64,000 bases of DNA from Zeugodacus cucurbitae (lineage: Eukaryota; Arthropoda; Insecta; Diptera; Tephritidae), in NCBI RefSeq assembly GCF_028554725.1, contig NC_071667.1, positions 84,606,001-84,670,000 on the forward strand, written 5' to 3'. Both the position numbers and the translations under genes were made by a program. Under the pieces are notes generated by a model. It was not told where the DNA came from. It searched no databases and saw only the letters and a program-made list of their open reading frames with translations. Below, in pieces: positions 46,459 through 57,139 of this stretch (position 1 is the first letter of the stretch; each line of letters starts with the position of its first letter).

Positions 46459-47658
46459 TTAAAGATACTTTGTTTTCCCACTTGCGAATTTGGTGTTAAG
46501 TATTTTTGCTTTATCAACAATCTGCTTTGTTTGGTTTTTGTCGATTTTGTTCAATTTCAAATCTACGTCACGACTAAATGGTCGTCGCTCGGGCTTAGCT
46601 CCTGCAGCGGCCAGTTCCTTTTCCTGTGAATTTGTGTAATAAAATTATCTATAGTAATTGTACCGAGTAAAAAACTTACTTTTTTCTTTTGCTCCTTTCG
46701 TAACTTCTTTTGGTGCATTTCAACTAACGACTCATCTCTCTTGTGTTGCTTCTTGTGTTTCTTTGCAATACGCGCTTGCTCTTCATCACGTTGCTTTTCA
46801 TAAGCATCTTCAGCACTTCGCTTCAATGCCTCAGCCGTAGTAGTGGCCTTTGTTGTACTCGTGGAAGGCTTGGTTTCATCGTTCGGAGTTTTAGTCCAAG
46901 AGGAACTACATAAATATTAAAAATACGAAAAGCTACTAATTTATATTTTAAAGTTTTACGAAATAAAAGTATACGTACCGGTCGCTAAAGTCTGGTCTCT
47001 CCTTTCCTTGATGAAACGTTCGTTTCATGTTCGAAAGCGCCGCTAAACCTCCCTTTAGTCCAACCGCTGGCAATTCCAACATCCATTCCTCACGTACGTT
47101 CGCGTCTGTTGTATTACCGGTTGTACCTTCAATGCCTGCGATTTTGAGTTCCAAAGCCCGTTGCTCTAATTCTATTTGTGTTGTACTCATTTTTGGTAAG
47201 CCTTCAGAATCGTTGAGTACAGGCATAGGCCCAAATGAAAAATCAATGTCTTCGTTTTCACCATCACCCACTGTAGTAGCCGCATCAACCTTCTCACATA
47301 TTTCGGAAGATTTGATTTCTGCGCTCTCAACTGAATTTAAAAATTCACTTGGGAGTGAAGGACCTATTAACATTCTCTCAGTTTTTATATCTGCTTTAAG
47401 TAAATGAGGTGGTAAGGCTGGACCAAAGGCATCTACACTTGCATCGGTTGTCCCATTTTTTGTATCCAAACTTAGAGGAGGTGGCGTGGGCTCTACTTGA
47501 CATTGTTCTCGATGATAATGCTTTTTGTCCTTGTGTTTTTTCTCCTTCTTGTTCTTTTTCTTGTGCTTCTTTTTCTCTGACTTCCTTTTGAGTTTCTTAC
47601 TTTTCTTATGCTTATAGTGCTCCTCCGATGATGCAGATGAACCCGAGTCACTGGACAT
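46459..47658 (-). CDS. GPALPP1: GPALPP motif-containing protein (GPALPP1, DUF3752)
   Basis: Three exons on the minus strand: 47658-46979, 46905-46680 and 46623-46459; 1071 nt, 356 aa. The protein starts MSSDSGSSASSEEHYKHKKS, has a long Lys-rich nuclear-type stretch (residues about 18-48), then the name-giving repeats FGPALPPHLL, IGPSLPSEF and FGPMPVL, then VREEWMLELP...GLKGG, and ends in the conserved DUF3752 tail (LKRSAEDAYEKQRDEEQARI, SLVEMHQKKLRKEQKKK, then PFSRDVDLKLNKIDKNQTKQ and FASGKTKYL). The family is probably nuclear and spliceosome-associated; its exact function is not established. It is tail-to-tail with CycC, with only 142 bp between the stop codons, so their UTRs probably overlap. 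Confidence 0.9.
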
Positions 47659-48060
47659 TTTGATTAATATTCAATTATTTTCTTCAATATTTGCCAGTAT
47701 CAGTCTATTGAACGAAATGAAACAAGAAGTAAAACTGCATTAATGTCTTCAGTTGTAAATTATATGCACTTTATTGCACTAAATAGTTAAGAATGCTAAA
47801 AAATAGTTAACAAATATTTGCATTTACAAATATATCTCATAGCCAATTTTTAGTTTGCAGATTTACATTGTTGAAATCCTAATGTATCTTAAATTATTAA
47901 ATGCTTTTAACAATAAAGTCTTGAAATAACCACTTTTTATAAATTAGAAGAAACTGCTTGTATAAATACTTGAGCTTTTAAAGCAAAATATTGCCAGTAA
48001 CTTTCAGTTTGATAACTTTGGCATAGTTCCACCAATATAAGTATTGTATACTTTGACCAA
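47659..48060. other. Spacer GPALPP1 / Tamm41
   Basis: A 402-bp AT-rich spacer between two minus-strand genes: the promoter of GPALPP1 and the 3' end of Tamm41. Nothing else seen. Confidence 0.4.
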
Positions 48061-49065
48061 CTAAGAAAAGGTCTTCAGCGCCTTACGATAGCTGTAAATG
48101 AGCGATTTGAATAGGCCTGCGCTGGGGATATTCTTTATTGACTGAGTAATGCTGCTGCGCCACACTATGTCATTCACCGAAGTTTGGACAAGCTCGAGAA
48201 GATTGTGAGATTCCGCCAGGTGTGGCACAATTTTCATATAATCCCCTCTAAATGCTGAATTTCGCACAATACGCTTTTGCAATTCACTCGGTGCATTGCG
48301 CAGATGATGTATTCTAGCTAATAACGATTTGTCCTGTTCAAACTGCACTATGGTTTTATTAGTTCCTATTTCTTTGGCATTGAAATCGGCAGCCACATAG
48401 TCAGTTAAATTTTGCATCACTGGATAATACAAATCCAAAAAATCTTTTTCTTGAGCCAAGACAATATTGCGCACCTTTTGCTTATTCTCACCGAATAACA
48501 TACGAAAATCCCCTTTATAACTTAGACTGGAAATAGTGTGGAATAGTTGATAGGAAGTGAACTGTTGCGGTAGTAATAGTAGCGCTACTTGAAACGCGCT
48601 CATTAAGTTTTTCGCTAACGCTTCGTTCAATTCGTCGTCACCATTCGTTGGTACCAATTCGCTCACAGGTTTTTGTAGGCGACCGGCAAGGTACAAATAT
48701 CGCCAATTCAATAAATCATCCAGTAGATGCTCTCGTGAGACAATGCCGTACTTAATCGTTACGTTAATATCGTCCAAAGGCACTAACGTATTGAAGTAAA
48801 CTCTAGCACCTAAATGCTCCTGGTAATTCATGATAAAACGAGGTCCCAACAGTTGCAGCATTGAGTAGTGACTTTCCTGACGATTAATATTTTCAGCATG
48901 CCATCCCAGAGGATCACGTACACAAAATATTAGGTCAATTACGTTATTTTTTTGTTTAGAAATTTTCTCATAGCCAACTTGCTGCTTGACACCGCTACCA
49001 TAGGCGAAAACATACGAGAGACCACCACGAGGAAATCGCGCCAAAATTTCTTTGAAAACCCCCAT
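48061..49065 (-). CDS. Tamm41: Mitochondrial CDP-diacylglycerol synthase (TAM41)
   Basis: A single exon of 334 aa; ATG 49065, TAG at 48061-48063. TAM41 is a matrix-side inner-membrane peripheral enzyme that makes CDP-diacylglycerol from phosphatidic acid and CTP, the first committed step of cardiolipin synthesis. Visible: the nucleotidyltransferase signature VFAYGSGVKQQ and the metal-binding NVIDLIFCVRDPLGWHAENI (residues about 18-60), then HYSMLQLLGPR, ARVYFNTLV, IKYGIVSREHLLDDLLNWRY, LYLAGRLQKPV, SSLSYKGDFRMLFGENKQKV and, at the end, IVWRSSITQSIKNIPSAG. These are the conserved blocks of the family. Length matches animal orthologues. It is head-to-head with Alg13. Confidence 0.95.
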   Translation of the reverse strand: MGVFKEILARFPRGGLSYVFAYGSGVKQQVGYEKISKQKNNVIDLIFCVRDPLGWHAENINRQESHYSMLQLLGPRFIMNYQEHLGARVYFNTLVPLDDINVTIKYGIVSREHLLDDLLNWRYLYLAGRLQKPVSELVPTNGDDELNEALAKNLMSAFQVALLLLPQQFTSYQLFHTISSLSYKGDFRMLFGENKQKVRNIVLAQEKDFLDLYYPVMQNLTDYVAADFNAKEIGTNKTIVQFEQDKSLLARIHHLRNAPSELQKRIVRNSAFRGDYMKIVPHLAESHNLLELVQTSVNDIVWRSSITQSIKNIPSAGLFKSLIYSYRKALKTFS

Positions 49066-49531
49066 TTGAGTAATTTAATAGAATGCGTGCTCTTTACCGA
49101 TGCAAAAAGTTGAGAAACGGACTCCGTTTATTTGTTTATAAATTCGGCTCCTTTTAGAATTTTTAGATATCCTTTACGTTTTTGTGTTGTGGGAAAAAAA
49201 CAATTAAAGAAGAAGCATGACATCAGCTGAACGTTAAGAGATGCCTTTTAATCAACTAAAATCCTCTAAAAATATATAAGTGAAACAATTTTACAAATTA
49301 ATATCGTTGTAATTGTTTTCAAAATTTATTTCTTAGATTGACCTTTTTTAAAATAAATTTAAACTTAAAATTTCATTAATTTAATCCATATTTGTTAATG
49401 AGTGGCATCACGTTTAGAGTGACCAGTTTAACTCAACTAAAATAATGACATCGACAATTTGCACTTATCAATTTTGATTTGTTATCATTAATTCTTGACT
49501 CCAATTAACAATTAGTAGTAAAGTTATTAAA
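49066..49531. promoter_or_regulatory. Divergent promoter region Tamm41/Alg13
   Basis: 466 bp between divergent start codons. It contains TAGAGTGACCA at about 49415-49425, one base from the reverse of the fly core-promoter element Motif 1 (YGGTCACACTR). TATA-less, AT-rich. Confidence 0.4.
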
Positions 49532-50044
49532 ATGCAATGGAAAGTAATTTATGTCACAGTAGGTACTACTAGATTCGATGAACTTATAAGGGAAGTGGTA
49601 TCTGCTCGCGCTTTAGACGTTTTGGTGCGTCGAGGATGTCAAAAGTTGGTCATCCAATACGGTCATGGCAGACCTGTACAGAATTCAGAAAACATACTTC
49701 GGGATTATGGTATAACTGTAGAACAGTATGATTTTAAACTCGAAATGCCCAGGACTGACATTTTAAATGCAGGCCTTGTAATTGGTCATGCTGGAGCAGG
49801 AACTTGCATGGATATACTAAATCACGGCCGTGCGGGGATTATTGTTATTAATGACAGGTTAATGGACAATCACCAGATTGAACTCGCGCAACAATTGAGT
49901 GATGAAGGCTATCTATATTATTCCAATATTGAAGGGCTTGTCGAAACTATTAAACAAGCTAATTTAGAAGAACTAAAACCATACGAAAAGCGCAACAATA
50001 TGGAAAGCTTTGTAAAATATTTGAATGAGATGATTGGAACATAA
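49532..50044 (+). CDS. Alg13: UDP-GlcNAc transferase subunit Alg13
   Basis: A single exon, 170 aa, ATG 49532 to TAA 50042-50044. Alg13 is the cytosolic catalytic half of the ER enzyme that, with membrane-bound Alg14, adds the second GlcNAc to the dolichol-linked oligosaccharide. Visible: the glycosyltransferase start VIYVTVGTTRFDELI, IQYGHGRP, the donor-binding region LVIGHAGAGTCMDILNHGRA, IIVINDRLMDNHQIELAQQL and the C-terminal helix MESFVKYLNEMIG. This is the short Alg13 form, without the extra deubiquitinase-like and Tudor domains of some animal proteins. Stop codon to the Rpn2 stop is only 177 bp. Confidence 0.95.
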   Translation: MQWKVIYVTVGTTRFDELIREVVSARALDVLVRRGCQKLVIQYGHGRPVQNSENILRDYGITVEQYDFKLEMPRTDILNAGLVIGHAGAGTCMDILNHGRAGIIVINDRLMDNHQIELAQQLSDEGYLYYSNIEGLVETIKQANLEELKPYEKRNNMESFVKYLNEMIGT

Positions 50045-50221
50045 CTGATTTAAACTGTTAAGCAAAGTATTAAATTAAGTGTTTTGACTTGTTAATTTGG
50101 TTACATATATATAAATTTTATTATGCTTTAAATGTGAAACGCAGAAAATATTTCTTTATACATGTATGTATGATTTTTAAACATTACAGTAAAATTACAA
50201 AATGATAAAGAGCATTCCCAT

Positions 50222-53200
50222 TTAGTCTTCTATGTATTCGAAAGGCTCTGGTGGCTCTGGTTCCTTGGCATCGTCATTCTTCGGTCCGTAGGCAGCTACT
50301 GGTTCAACCAGTTCTTGTTCCGCCGCTTTGCCGGTGTGTTGTAGAACAATAATACCACCAATGGTAACATCTTTGAGGGGTATGTAGGCTTGTGACTCGG
50401 CAACGCTTACAACTTTAAGCTGCTGACGAACAACACGAGCCGGATTCTGCAGTATTTCAAAGTTCGGTTCAGGTTCTTTCTTTTCCTTCTTTTCTTTTTC
50501 ATCTTTCTTCTTATCGCCACCATCCTTATCCTTTTCATCCTCCTTCTTCTTTTCCTTTTCCTCTTTCTTCTTCTTGTCATCTTTTTTCTCTACCTTCTCA
50601 TCAACATCCATTTTCTTATCCTCCTTCTTGGAATCTTTGCTGTCCTCGTCGATTTCCATTTTGTTATCCTCCTCCTTCTTTTCAGCTTTATCAGCAATTT
50701 CACGACGTCTTTGACGTGCAGCTATCGAGAGCACAGCTGTGGCGACCTTTTCGCGCTCTTCCGATTTCTTTTCTTCCAATGGTGCCGGATAGGCATACAG
50801 AGATGGTTTTGCAGCGGATTTGAATTCCATTTTGGGCATCTTCAGATCAGAATTCAACCCAATCACGCATGTAGGGGTAAATGCCAACGACAAAGAATGG
50901 GCTAACGGGAACCAGTACCAGTACTGGGTGAAAACGAGCATACCAACAACAGCTTGCAAATTGGTATGTCCAGTACGTGATTGCAGAGACAGCGTAGCAT
51001 TGCGACCACCTCCATCAATGATGCCTGAAAAAGTTTGTGTCTTTATTGTATTTTGTTTCGGAAATATGGATTTTTAATATAACAAACCTTGTGCCAAAAT
51101 GGCACCGAATTTGGCCATAACATCCTCATGTTTATTGCTGATCACCTCGGCATAAAGTTGACGGAAGAAACTATTCTTGGGACAAGTCTGGTCGGTGTGT
51201 TGTATTAGAATCATAGCAGAAGCAATAAGCGCGCCTTGACGCACAAAGTTTACAGGATCGAATTTAACCATGGGTTCCAAAAGGGCGATTGCCTCACGTA
51301 ATCCGGTGCCAGCGCAAGCAATACCCAAAGCCATGGCAGCACCATAGCGCACATGTGGGTTGTATGATTCAGCGAGTAAACTTACCACGGATGGACATTG
51401 TTCTGGGGTGCGGAATAGAATGAAACCAATTGCAGTTACGGCAGCACGCCGGACATCATCATTCACATCAGAAACTGCGACATGCAATAGACGACGGATG
51501 GCTTTGTTGCTACCGGTACCATTATATGCCATGGCAATGGTATACATTCCCGAACGGCGCAAAACAGGATCTTTGTCAGTCGACAAACTGGTAACCAAAG
51601 GATCGGCCTCTTCTAAGCGAGCGAACATTGTTAGAGAGATACCAACTGCCAACCCACGGAGGATCTTCTCGTGCTGCGTTTCTTGGGCATACGAAACCAT
51701 ATCCTCGATAGCTTGGGCGTTTTTAGAACCCAACATTACCATACCCATGGCAATACCTGCTGCCTCGCCAGTTACTGCGTCATCTTGGTACAAATTAAAT
51801 TTCAGCTGTTCATACAGATCCTGACGATGGGTGCCCATGGCTGCCAGACCCAATCCCAAGCAGCCACCGTGACGTACATTTTCATTCTGAGCATCTTTTA
51901 GTTGTTGTAAAAGGTAGTCGATGATATTTGCACCATGATTGGCGTGGATCAGACCTAAAGCATAAAGACCACCACCCTCTGAGTAACCGGAGCTAGGGCC
52001 AGTCTCTTTTGGCAAGTAACTTTGCATGAGACCCAAAGAATCCTTTTCGTGTCCACGATGGATGACTCCCAAAGAGGCTGTGGCGGTCAATTTCGCCCAA
52101 TTGGTTGCTCTTGCCAACCAATCCAAGTTGTCACGAAGAAATTGATCTGATGTGGTGCCAGCATGCATGAATGCATTAGCGATGACGGTGGCGGTGTGAC
52201 AAATCGACACACGTACAGCTTCCTTTGTACCACGGAGAATTTGCAAATCGGCGTGATTGCTGCGAATCAAGAACTGCAACTGCAGATCAATGGTTACTTC
52301 ACCCGATAAAATCGAAATAAGTTTCTCAATATTTTTCTGATGAGCCTTTTCTGAGTCATTCAAAGAATCAATTGTTCGCTCAATTTTTGCGTCACCTGAT
52401 AATGAAAAAAAAAAATTAATATAATTACAACAATAATGAAAAATTTAATTTTACCTTCTGCATCTCCAGCGGAATCCTCCGATTTAGGTTTATCTTCGCT
52501 GGATGCTTTTGCATCATCACTGCTGCTAGGGTTTGTACCCTGTGGCTTAAAAGTGGACGGCAGGGCCGTTGGGATAGGTGCTGTTTCTTTAAGTGCTTGG
52601 AGCACTTTTCCCAAAAATTCTTGTGTGGCTGATTCGTATAAATCGAAGGCAATTTGATATGCCATTAAATTATTTCCTTCCACAGAGGAACGTGTTAGTT
52701 TGTCTAGTACTTCAGCTACAGCCAGAGGATCTTCCAAAAATATCAGGCACTGACACATATTCACGTAGTCTGGTACACCCAAATCACGATACAATCCTAC
52801 CAAGCAACGCAGCACTTCATTGCGGAATCCACGGTTCTGAATTAATGACATGGTGACATTGTAAGCGTAAGCTAACATGCCAGCAACATCATCAGACTTC
52901 ATAATAGATTGTTCAAAAATATCCATGCGACGGGTTTCCAATGCAATTCCCAATGCTTGACGATATTGACCGTCATCCAAGCAACGTTGGATCATGCGGT
53001 TGACAATGGCTTCTAGACGTGTGTCAACCGCTTTAGCGTCTTTGGGATTCTCAATGAAGGCTATACGTTGTGCAATGTAAAAATCGATACATTTGGCAAT
53101 TATAGTTTCAGTGTATTCATTGCGAGCATTAACGTCGAACAAATCTCCAGCGCCTAATGCGTAGGTTAAGGCATCTTCAAAGGATCCCAAATGATAGAAT

Positions 53201-53403
53201 ACCTTAGAAGCTACCATTCCAGCCAATTTGTTTTCCGGGAACGAACGATCCTCATGGAGCATTTCAATTTTTTCAATTGATTCCGAAATCTCGGGCCAAA
53301 ACTCGTCTACGATGTTATCAAGCTTCTTCAGAGCAAATACCTTCAAATCAGGCATTGGCTCATCCAATAGCGAGATGATACCAGCGGCGGACGTTAGCGT
53401 CAT
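50222..53403 (-). CDS. Rpn2: 26S proteasome regulatory subunit Rpn2 (PSMD1)
   Basis: Three coding exons on the minus strand: 53403-52455, 52395-51088 and 51024-50222; 3060 nt, 1019 aa. Rpn2 is the largest base subunit of the 19S particle and scaffolds Rpn1, Rpn13 and the Rpt ring. The N-terminus TLTSAAGIISLLDEPMPDLK fixes the start. Helical repeats follow, then a Ser/Lys-rich linker (about 275-316), then the toroid of proteasome/cyclosome repeats (SLGVIHRGHEKDSLGLMQSY, GLYALGLIHANHG, NVRHGGCLGLGLAAMGT, GEAAGIAMGMVMLGS, VRYGAAMALGIACAGTG and others). Near the C-terminus lies a very long Lys/Glu/Asp run (about 50460-50690), then PEPNFEILQNPARVVRQQLK and the end EPFEYIED. A non-coding 5' exon ends at 53678. 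Confidence 0.96.
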
Positions 53404-53418
53404 TGTAGTTGTTGGTTG

Positions 53419-53790
53419 CTGAAAATGACAAGCGACATTGTACATATAATTAAGGTTATGTTTTTAGTTTATTGGTTGGTGTCAATTGATGTAAAAACAG
53501 TCAATATGCATTTTCGTAAGTAATATTTTAATAACATTTTTCAATGATTTATTTACAGGGCGATATAATTTACAATTAGTTTACATATAAACTATACAAA
53601 TAATGCATCCATTGCAAGTATAGTCAGAATTTTGTTTAATGTTTTCCAATTTCGAAACTATTGTTTAATGCACATACCTTAACGGTTTTTCACAAATTTA
53701 TTTAGTTTTGACGTTTTTTTCCAACTAGACTGCTTAAAATTTATGTATATCTCGCTCAATAATTAATATTTTTTCACTCCTTTTGAGAAT
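53419..53790 (-). promoter_or_regulatory. Rpn2: Rpn2 5'UTR intron and leader exon
   Basis: On the minus strand a donor GTTAAG|GTATGT at 53678/53677 and an acceptor TTTTCAG at 53421-53419 bracket a 259-bp intron 15 bp before the start codon. The leader exon extends upstream to roughly 53790. Transcription start not defined. Confidence 0.5.
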
Positions 53791-53799
53791 ATTTAACAC

Positions 53800-55978
53800 C
53801 AAATGACAAAACTGCAAATCACTTTTGTCAAACTGGTTGGCTTCCATGACATCTATAGGTGGTGTATGTTCAGTGCAATATTTCTTATTGAATTTGGTGT
53901 TGCCACATTTTTGTTAGAAAGGTGAAAGCTCAATTGCTTGAGTTTAATAAAATATAAATTTATTTTAAATTTTAGACCCCAAATAACAAAATGTTAGAAA
54001 ACCTTACAAATTTATGAATTCAGATAATATTAAATAATACAATTAAATTAAAAATTAATAAAATTAAAGAAAGATAAAAAAATCATAGGAGCTAATATAA
54101 AAATGCTCACATATATGTATATATGTATGTACGCATGTAAAGTTGGTAACACTATACACATATAGCGAAAGGCTGAAGGAAGCGGAAATAAATTGAAAGC
54201 CTTCACCGCCAGTAGTCTAAAAATAATACTTAAATTGTGTTTAAAATAGCCACTTACTTTCGAAAATGCCACAAAACAGAAGTGTGCGAATTCTTTCGGC
54301 TGTAACTCCCAAAAGAAAGACATACAACAGCCACAAGAGTCAAAACAAGTTAACCTACTTTCGGTGCAACAACGCACACGCAATTTACATATTATTTCGT
54401 TTGCCGCACGAAAGGCGCCGTCGCCGTTGTAAAGCAAGAAATCAAAATCAAGTTCATTGCACCGATACCGTCTGCAATTAACTGCAGCGGGGCTTGTCCA
54501 GCAGCGTCATCAACGTCAGCGGCATTGCTATCAATGCGCAGCATAGCACGCCCGTTCAGGTAAGCCAACTGAAATGTAAAGCTGTAAGTGGCGAGGCTTA
54601 AATATTTTGTCATGCCGATGCCGTTGTCAAACCGGCTTTATGGACACACCGTCTTGGCAGTCAGCATTTGCACCACTTTTTCATATCTTCAGACGCACAT
54701 ACAAACTTATGATGGAATATGCTATGTGGTATGTATATGTGTGTATTTATGACGGTTTAATCAACAAACTGTGCTCATTTCGTATTTTAACATCAATTAT
54801 TTGGTCGTCGTCTGCTGTGTAGTGCTTGCGGAACGGCTGGACGGCAGCGTGCAACCGAGCTAATGCTTTGCCAATTGCTAGCATTTCACTAGCATACACG
54901 CACATACATACATACATATATACTTGTGTGCGTTTGTATTTGTTGTTTGTTTTTATCACTGATACACAACCCACTTCAGCGAACTTTACAATACGCTTTT
55001 AATTACGTCAAGCCTCTTGATTGCGTCCATTGTCAAGGTGAGTGCGTCACGTTCAATGCCAATTCAAACTGCAAGCAGTTGTTGGCGACAACCACGGCGT
55101 AGAAATTGATTTAAATGAAACCGTTGATGCGGACGCGGGAAAATCGATTGCAACTCTGAGTGTCGGCAAAAGAAAGCATTTCAAATGTTTTGAATATGGA
55201 AGAGTTTGCTGAAAGCAATCTTGAAATTGTTGATTTATAATTAAAAGCGCAGATTAAATGCGGCAATGAAGCGAAGTCATTGAACATGTAAAAGCCGGCT
55301 TTTGTTGTTGAAACAACTTATTTCAAATAACAAGTCGAATTAACGCAAAGCAAATGTGTTTTTAAATTACATTTTATTGCTTAGTGAAAACTTGCATATA
55401 CATACATATGTCATTGTCAGCTCTTATGCAGGTCCTAGGTTGACCTAACCTCTTTAAACTTATTATTTTTATAAATCATTATCACTGCAACACTAATTAC
55501 TCGAGGATGAGCTAATGCGAAGTACCGAAGTTGATAAGTGAATAAGAATTGACTTCTGAACTGTCTGCTAGAACCCAGTTCATGTATGTTACGTAAAATT
55601 CATGTTAATATGTGTTTCCAGTGATACATCATGTGAGTTTACATGCGCAACTCGGTTCCCGGTGGTCGCGTGGGGCAACATTATAACACTGCTTCTACGT
55701 TCAACGGCGTCAATTCATTCATTCATTCACAAATTCATATGCAGTTGTGGGCTTTGTGTACAAATCTAAACACTTTGAAATTAAGTACTTCCGCCGTGAC
55801 GAGTGAAACTGAGTCGAGCTTATATCATTTGTTGTCATTGCTGTCAACACAATAGCCAACAACTGTAGGCAATTTTCACAAATGTACACTCACATACATA
55901 TCTACGAAAATGAAAACAAATTTACCTCCTCTAAGTAAACACAAATGCAATTTACATAATAAATAGCAGCGTGTATGA
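53800..55978. other. Intergenic with a possible exon
   Basis: Mostly AT-rich with ACAT repeats. A GC-richer island at about 54380-54830 holds a weak exon candidate (listed separately). About 55020-55160 and 55640-55850 are also somewhat GC-richer, without a supported gene. Confidence 0.35.
54392..54568 (-). other. Weak candidate terminal exon, minus strand
   Basis: On the minus strand an acceptor-like TTTACATTTCAG precedes 54568, and the frame then reads LAYLNGRAMLRIDSNAADVD, then a moderately hydrophobic GIGAMNLILISCFTTATAPF and stops after VRQTK. GC content is above the surroundings. Equally, the plus strand shows a strong donor at the same place (CCCGTTCAG|GTAAGC, after 54559), which would make this a plus-strand leader exon. 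I recognise no family, and cannot choose. Confidence 0.18.
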
Positions 55979-56262
55979 AGGGTGCTTTTTTGGAGTTAGA
56001 TAATTTCCAATAAGGAAACATATCTTATCAGATTCCGAAGTGAAGATGGTGTGTATTTCCTATTATATGGTGCCGAATTGGACCGATTGAATGTCCGTAA
56101 TAAGATGGCCATAAGTTCTAAATTCCGTTGAAATTCAAAAATGCCATAAATTAAAGCCAAGTGTTGGTTAATTCTTTAATTTAATAATTTTTCAGTATCA
56201 TTCATTTATTTTGCTGTATCTTGTTCGAAATAACATATCTACAGCTCTTGAAAAAGCACCCT
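55979..56262. mobile_element. 284-bp inverted-repeat element (MITE-like)
   Basis: The left end AGGGTGCTTTTTTGGAG at 55979 and the right end, which reads AGGGTGCTTTTTCAAGAG on the other strand from 56262, form imperfect terminal inverted repeats of about 18 bp. The interior is non-coding. A TAT precedes neither end exactly, but the right flank is (TA)n, so the target site cannot be judged. This is the shape of a non-autonomous DNA transposon. It is a different family from the mariner at 59969. Confidence 0.5.
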
Positions 56263-56682
56263 ATATATATGCACAAGTTCGCACGTACACTCGTCAGCGC
56301 TACTACTTTTGATTTATGTGTTGGCACACTCGCACTCATCCATATATTTTGCGAGCATTACGCACAGCAAATGACGCTGCTTACCGCTAACTCCGTTCCT
56401 CAGACGCAATATTCTGCGTAGGTGATCACTATTATTTTTTATTTTATTTTTCTTTACAAATGCACACATTTACATAATTCATACTTAAATCACACGTTCG
56501 CGTTTTATTTTTATTATTATTGGCCTCCTGATTTGGTTTTAGCAATTTGCATTTTTAATAATCGTTTCATAAATTACTTAGTGAGTCACTCGTCGCTTCG
56601 TTTTCAGTTAGTCGGTTGGAGTATAGTTTCTTTATCGATAGTTACCTTACTCTTTTGTTAAATGCTTAACTAATCCAGCTTT

Positions 56683-57133
56683 AGTCGAACAAAAATCAAA
56701 CTCTACAAGTCGCTTATCATTCCCGTCTTGCTTTATGGTGCAGAAGCTTGGACGATGTCAACATAAGATGAGGCGACACTAGGAGTTTTCGAGAGGAAAA
56801 TTTTGCGCAAGATTTATGGTCCTCAGAACATTGGCAACGACGACATTGACATAGTTCAGCGAATAAAAAGACAGCGGCTACGCTGGCTAGGTCATGTTGT
56901 TCGAATGGATGAAAGTGCTCCAGCTCTGAAAGTATTCGATGCAGTACCCGCCAGAGGAAGCCGAGGAAGAGGGAGACCTCCACTCCGATGGAAGGATCAG
57001 GAGGAGGAGGACCTGACTTCACTTGGTGTTACCAATTGGTGCCAAACTGCCAAAAGGAGGGATGCGTGGCGCGCTGTTGTAGTCTCGGCTATAACCGCGA
57101 AAAGGGTTTTCTACGCCAGTCAAGAAGAAGAAG
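56683..57133 (+). mobile_element. Second copy of the non-LTR retrotransposon fragment
   Basis: Same family as about 6550-7110: from about 56690 it encodes KLYKSLIIPVLLYGAEAW, then an in-frame TAA (about 56764), then GVFERKILRKIYGPQN, IVQRIKRQRLRWLGHVVRMD and, further than copy 1, SLGVTNWCQTAKRRDAWRAV near the 3' end. A deletion relative to copy 1 removes about 24 bp after GPQNIGN. Truncated at the 5' end and inactive. Confidence 0.8.
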
Positions 57134-57139
57134 ATCCAG

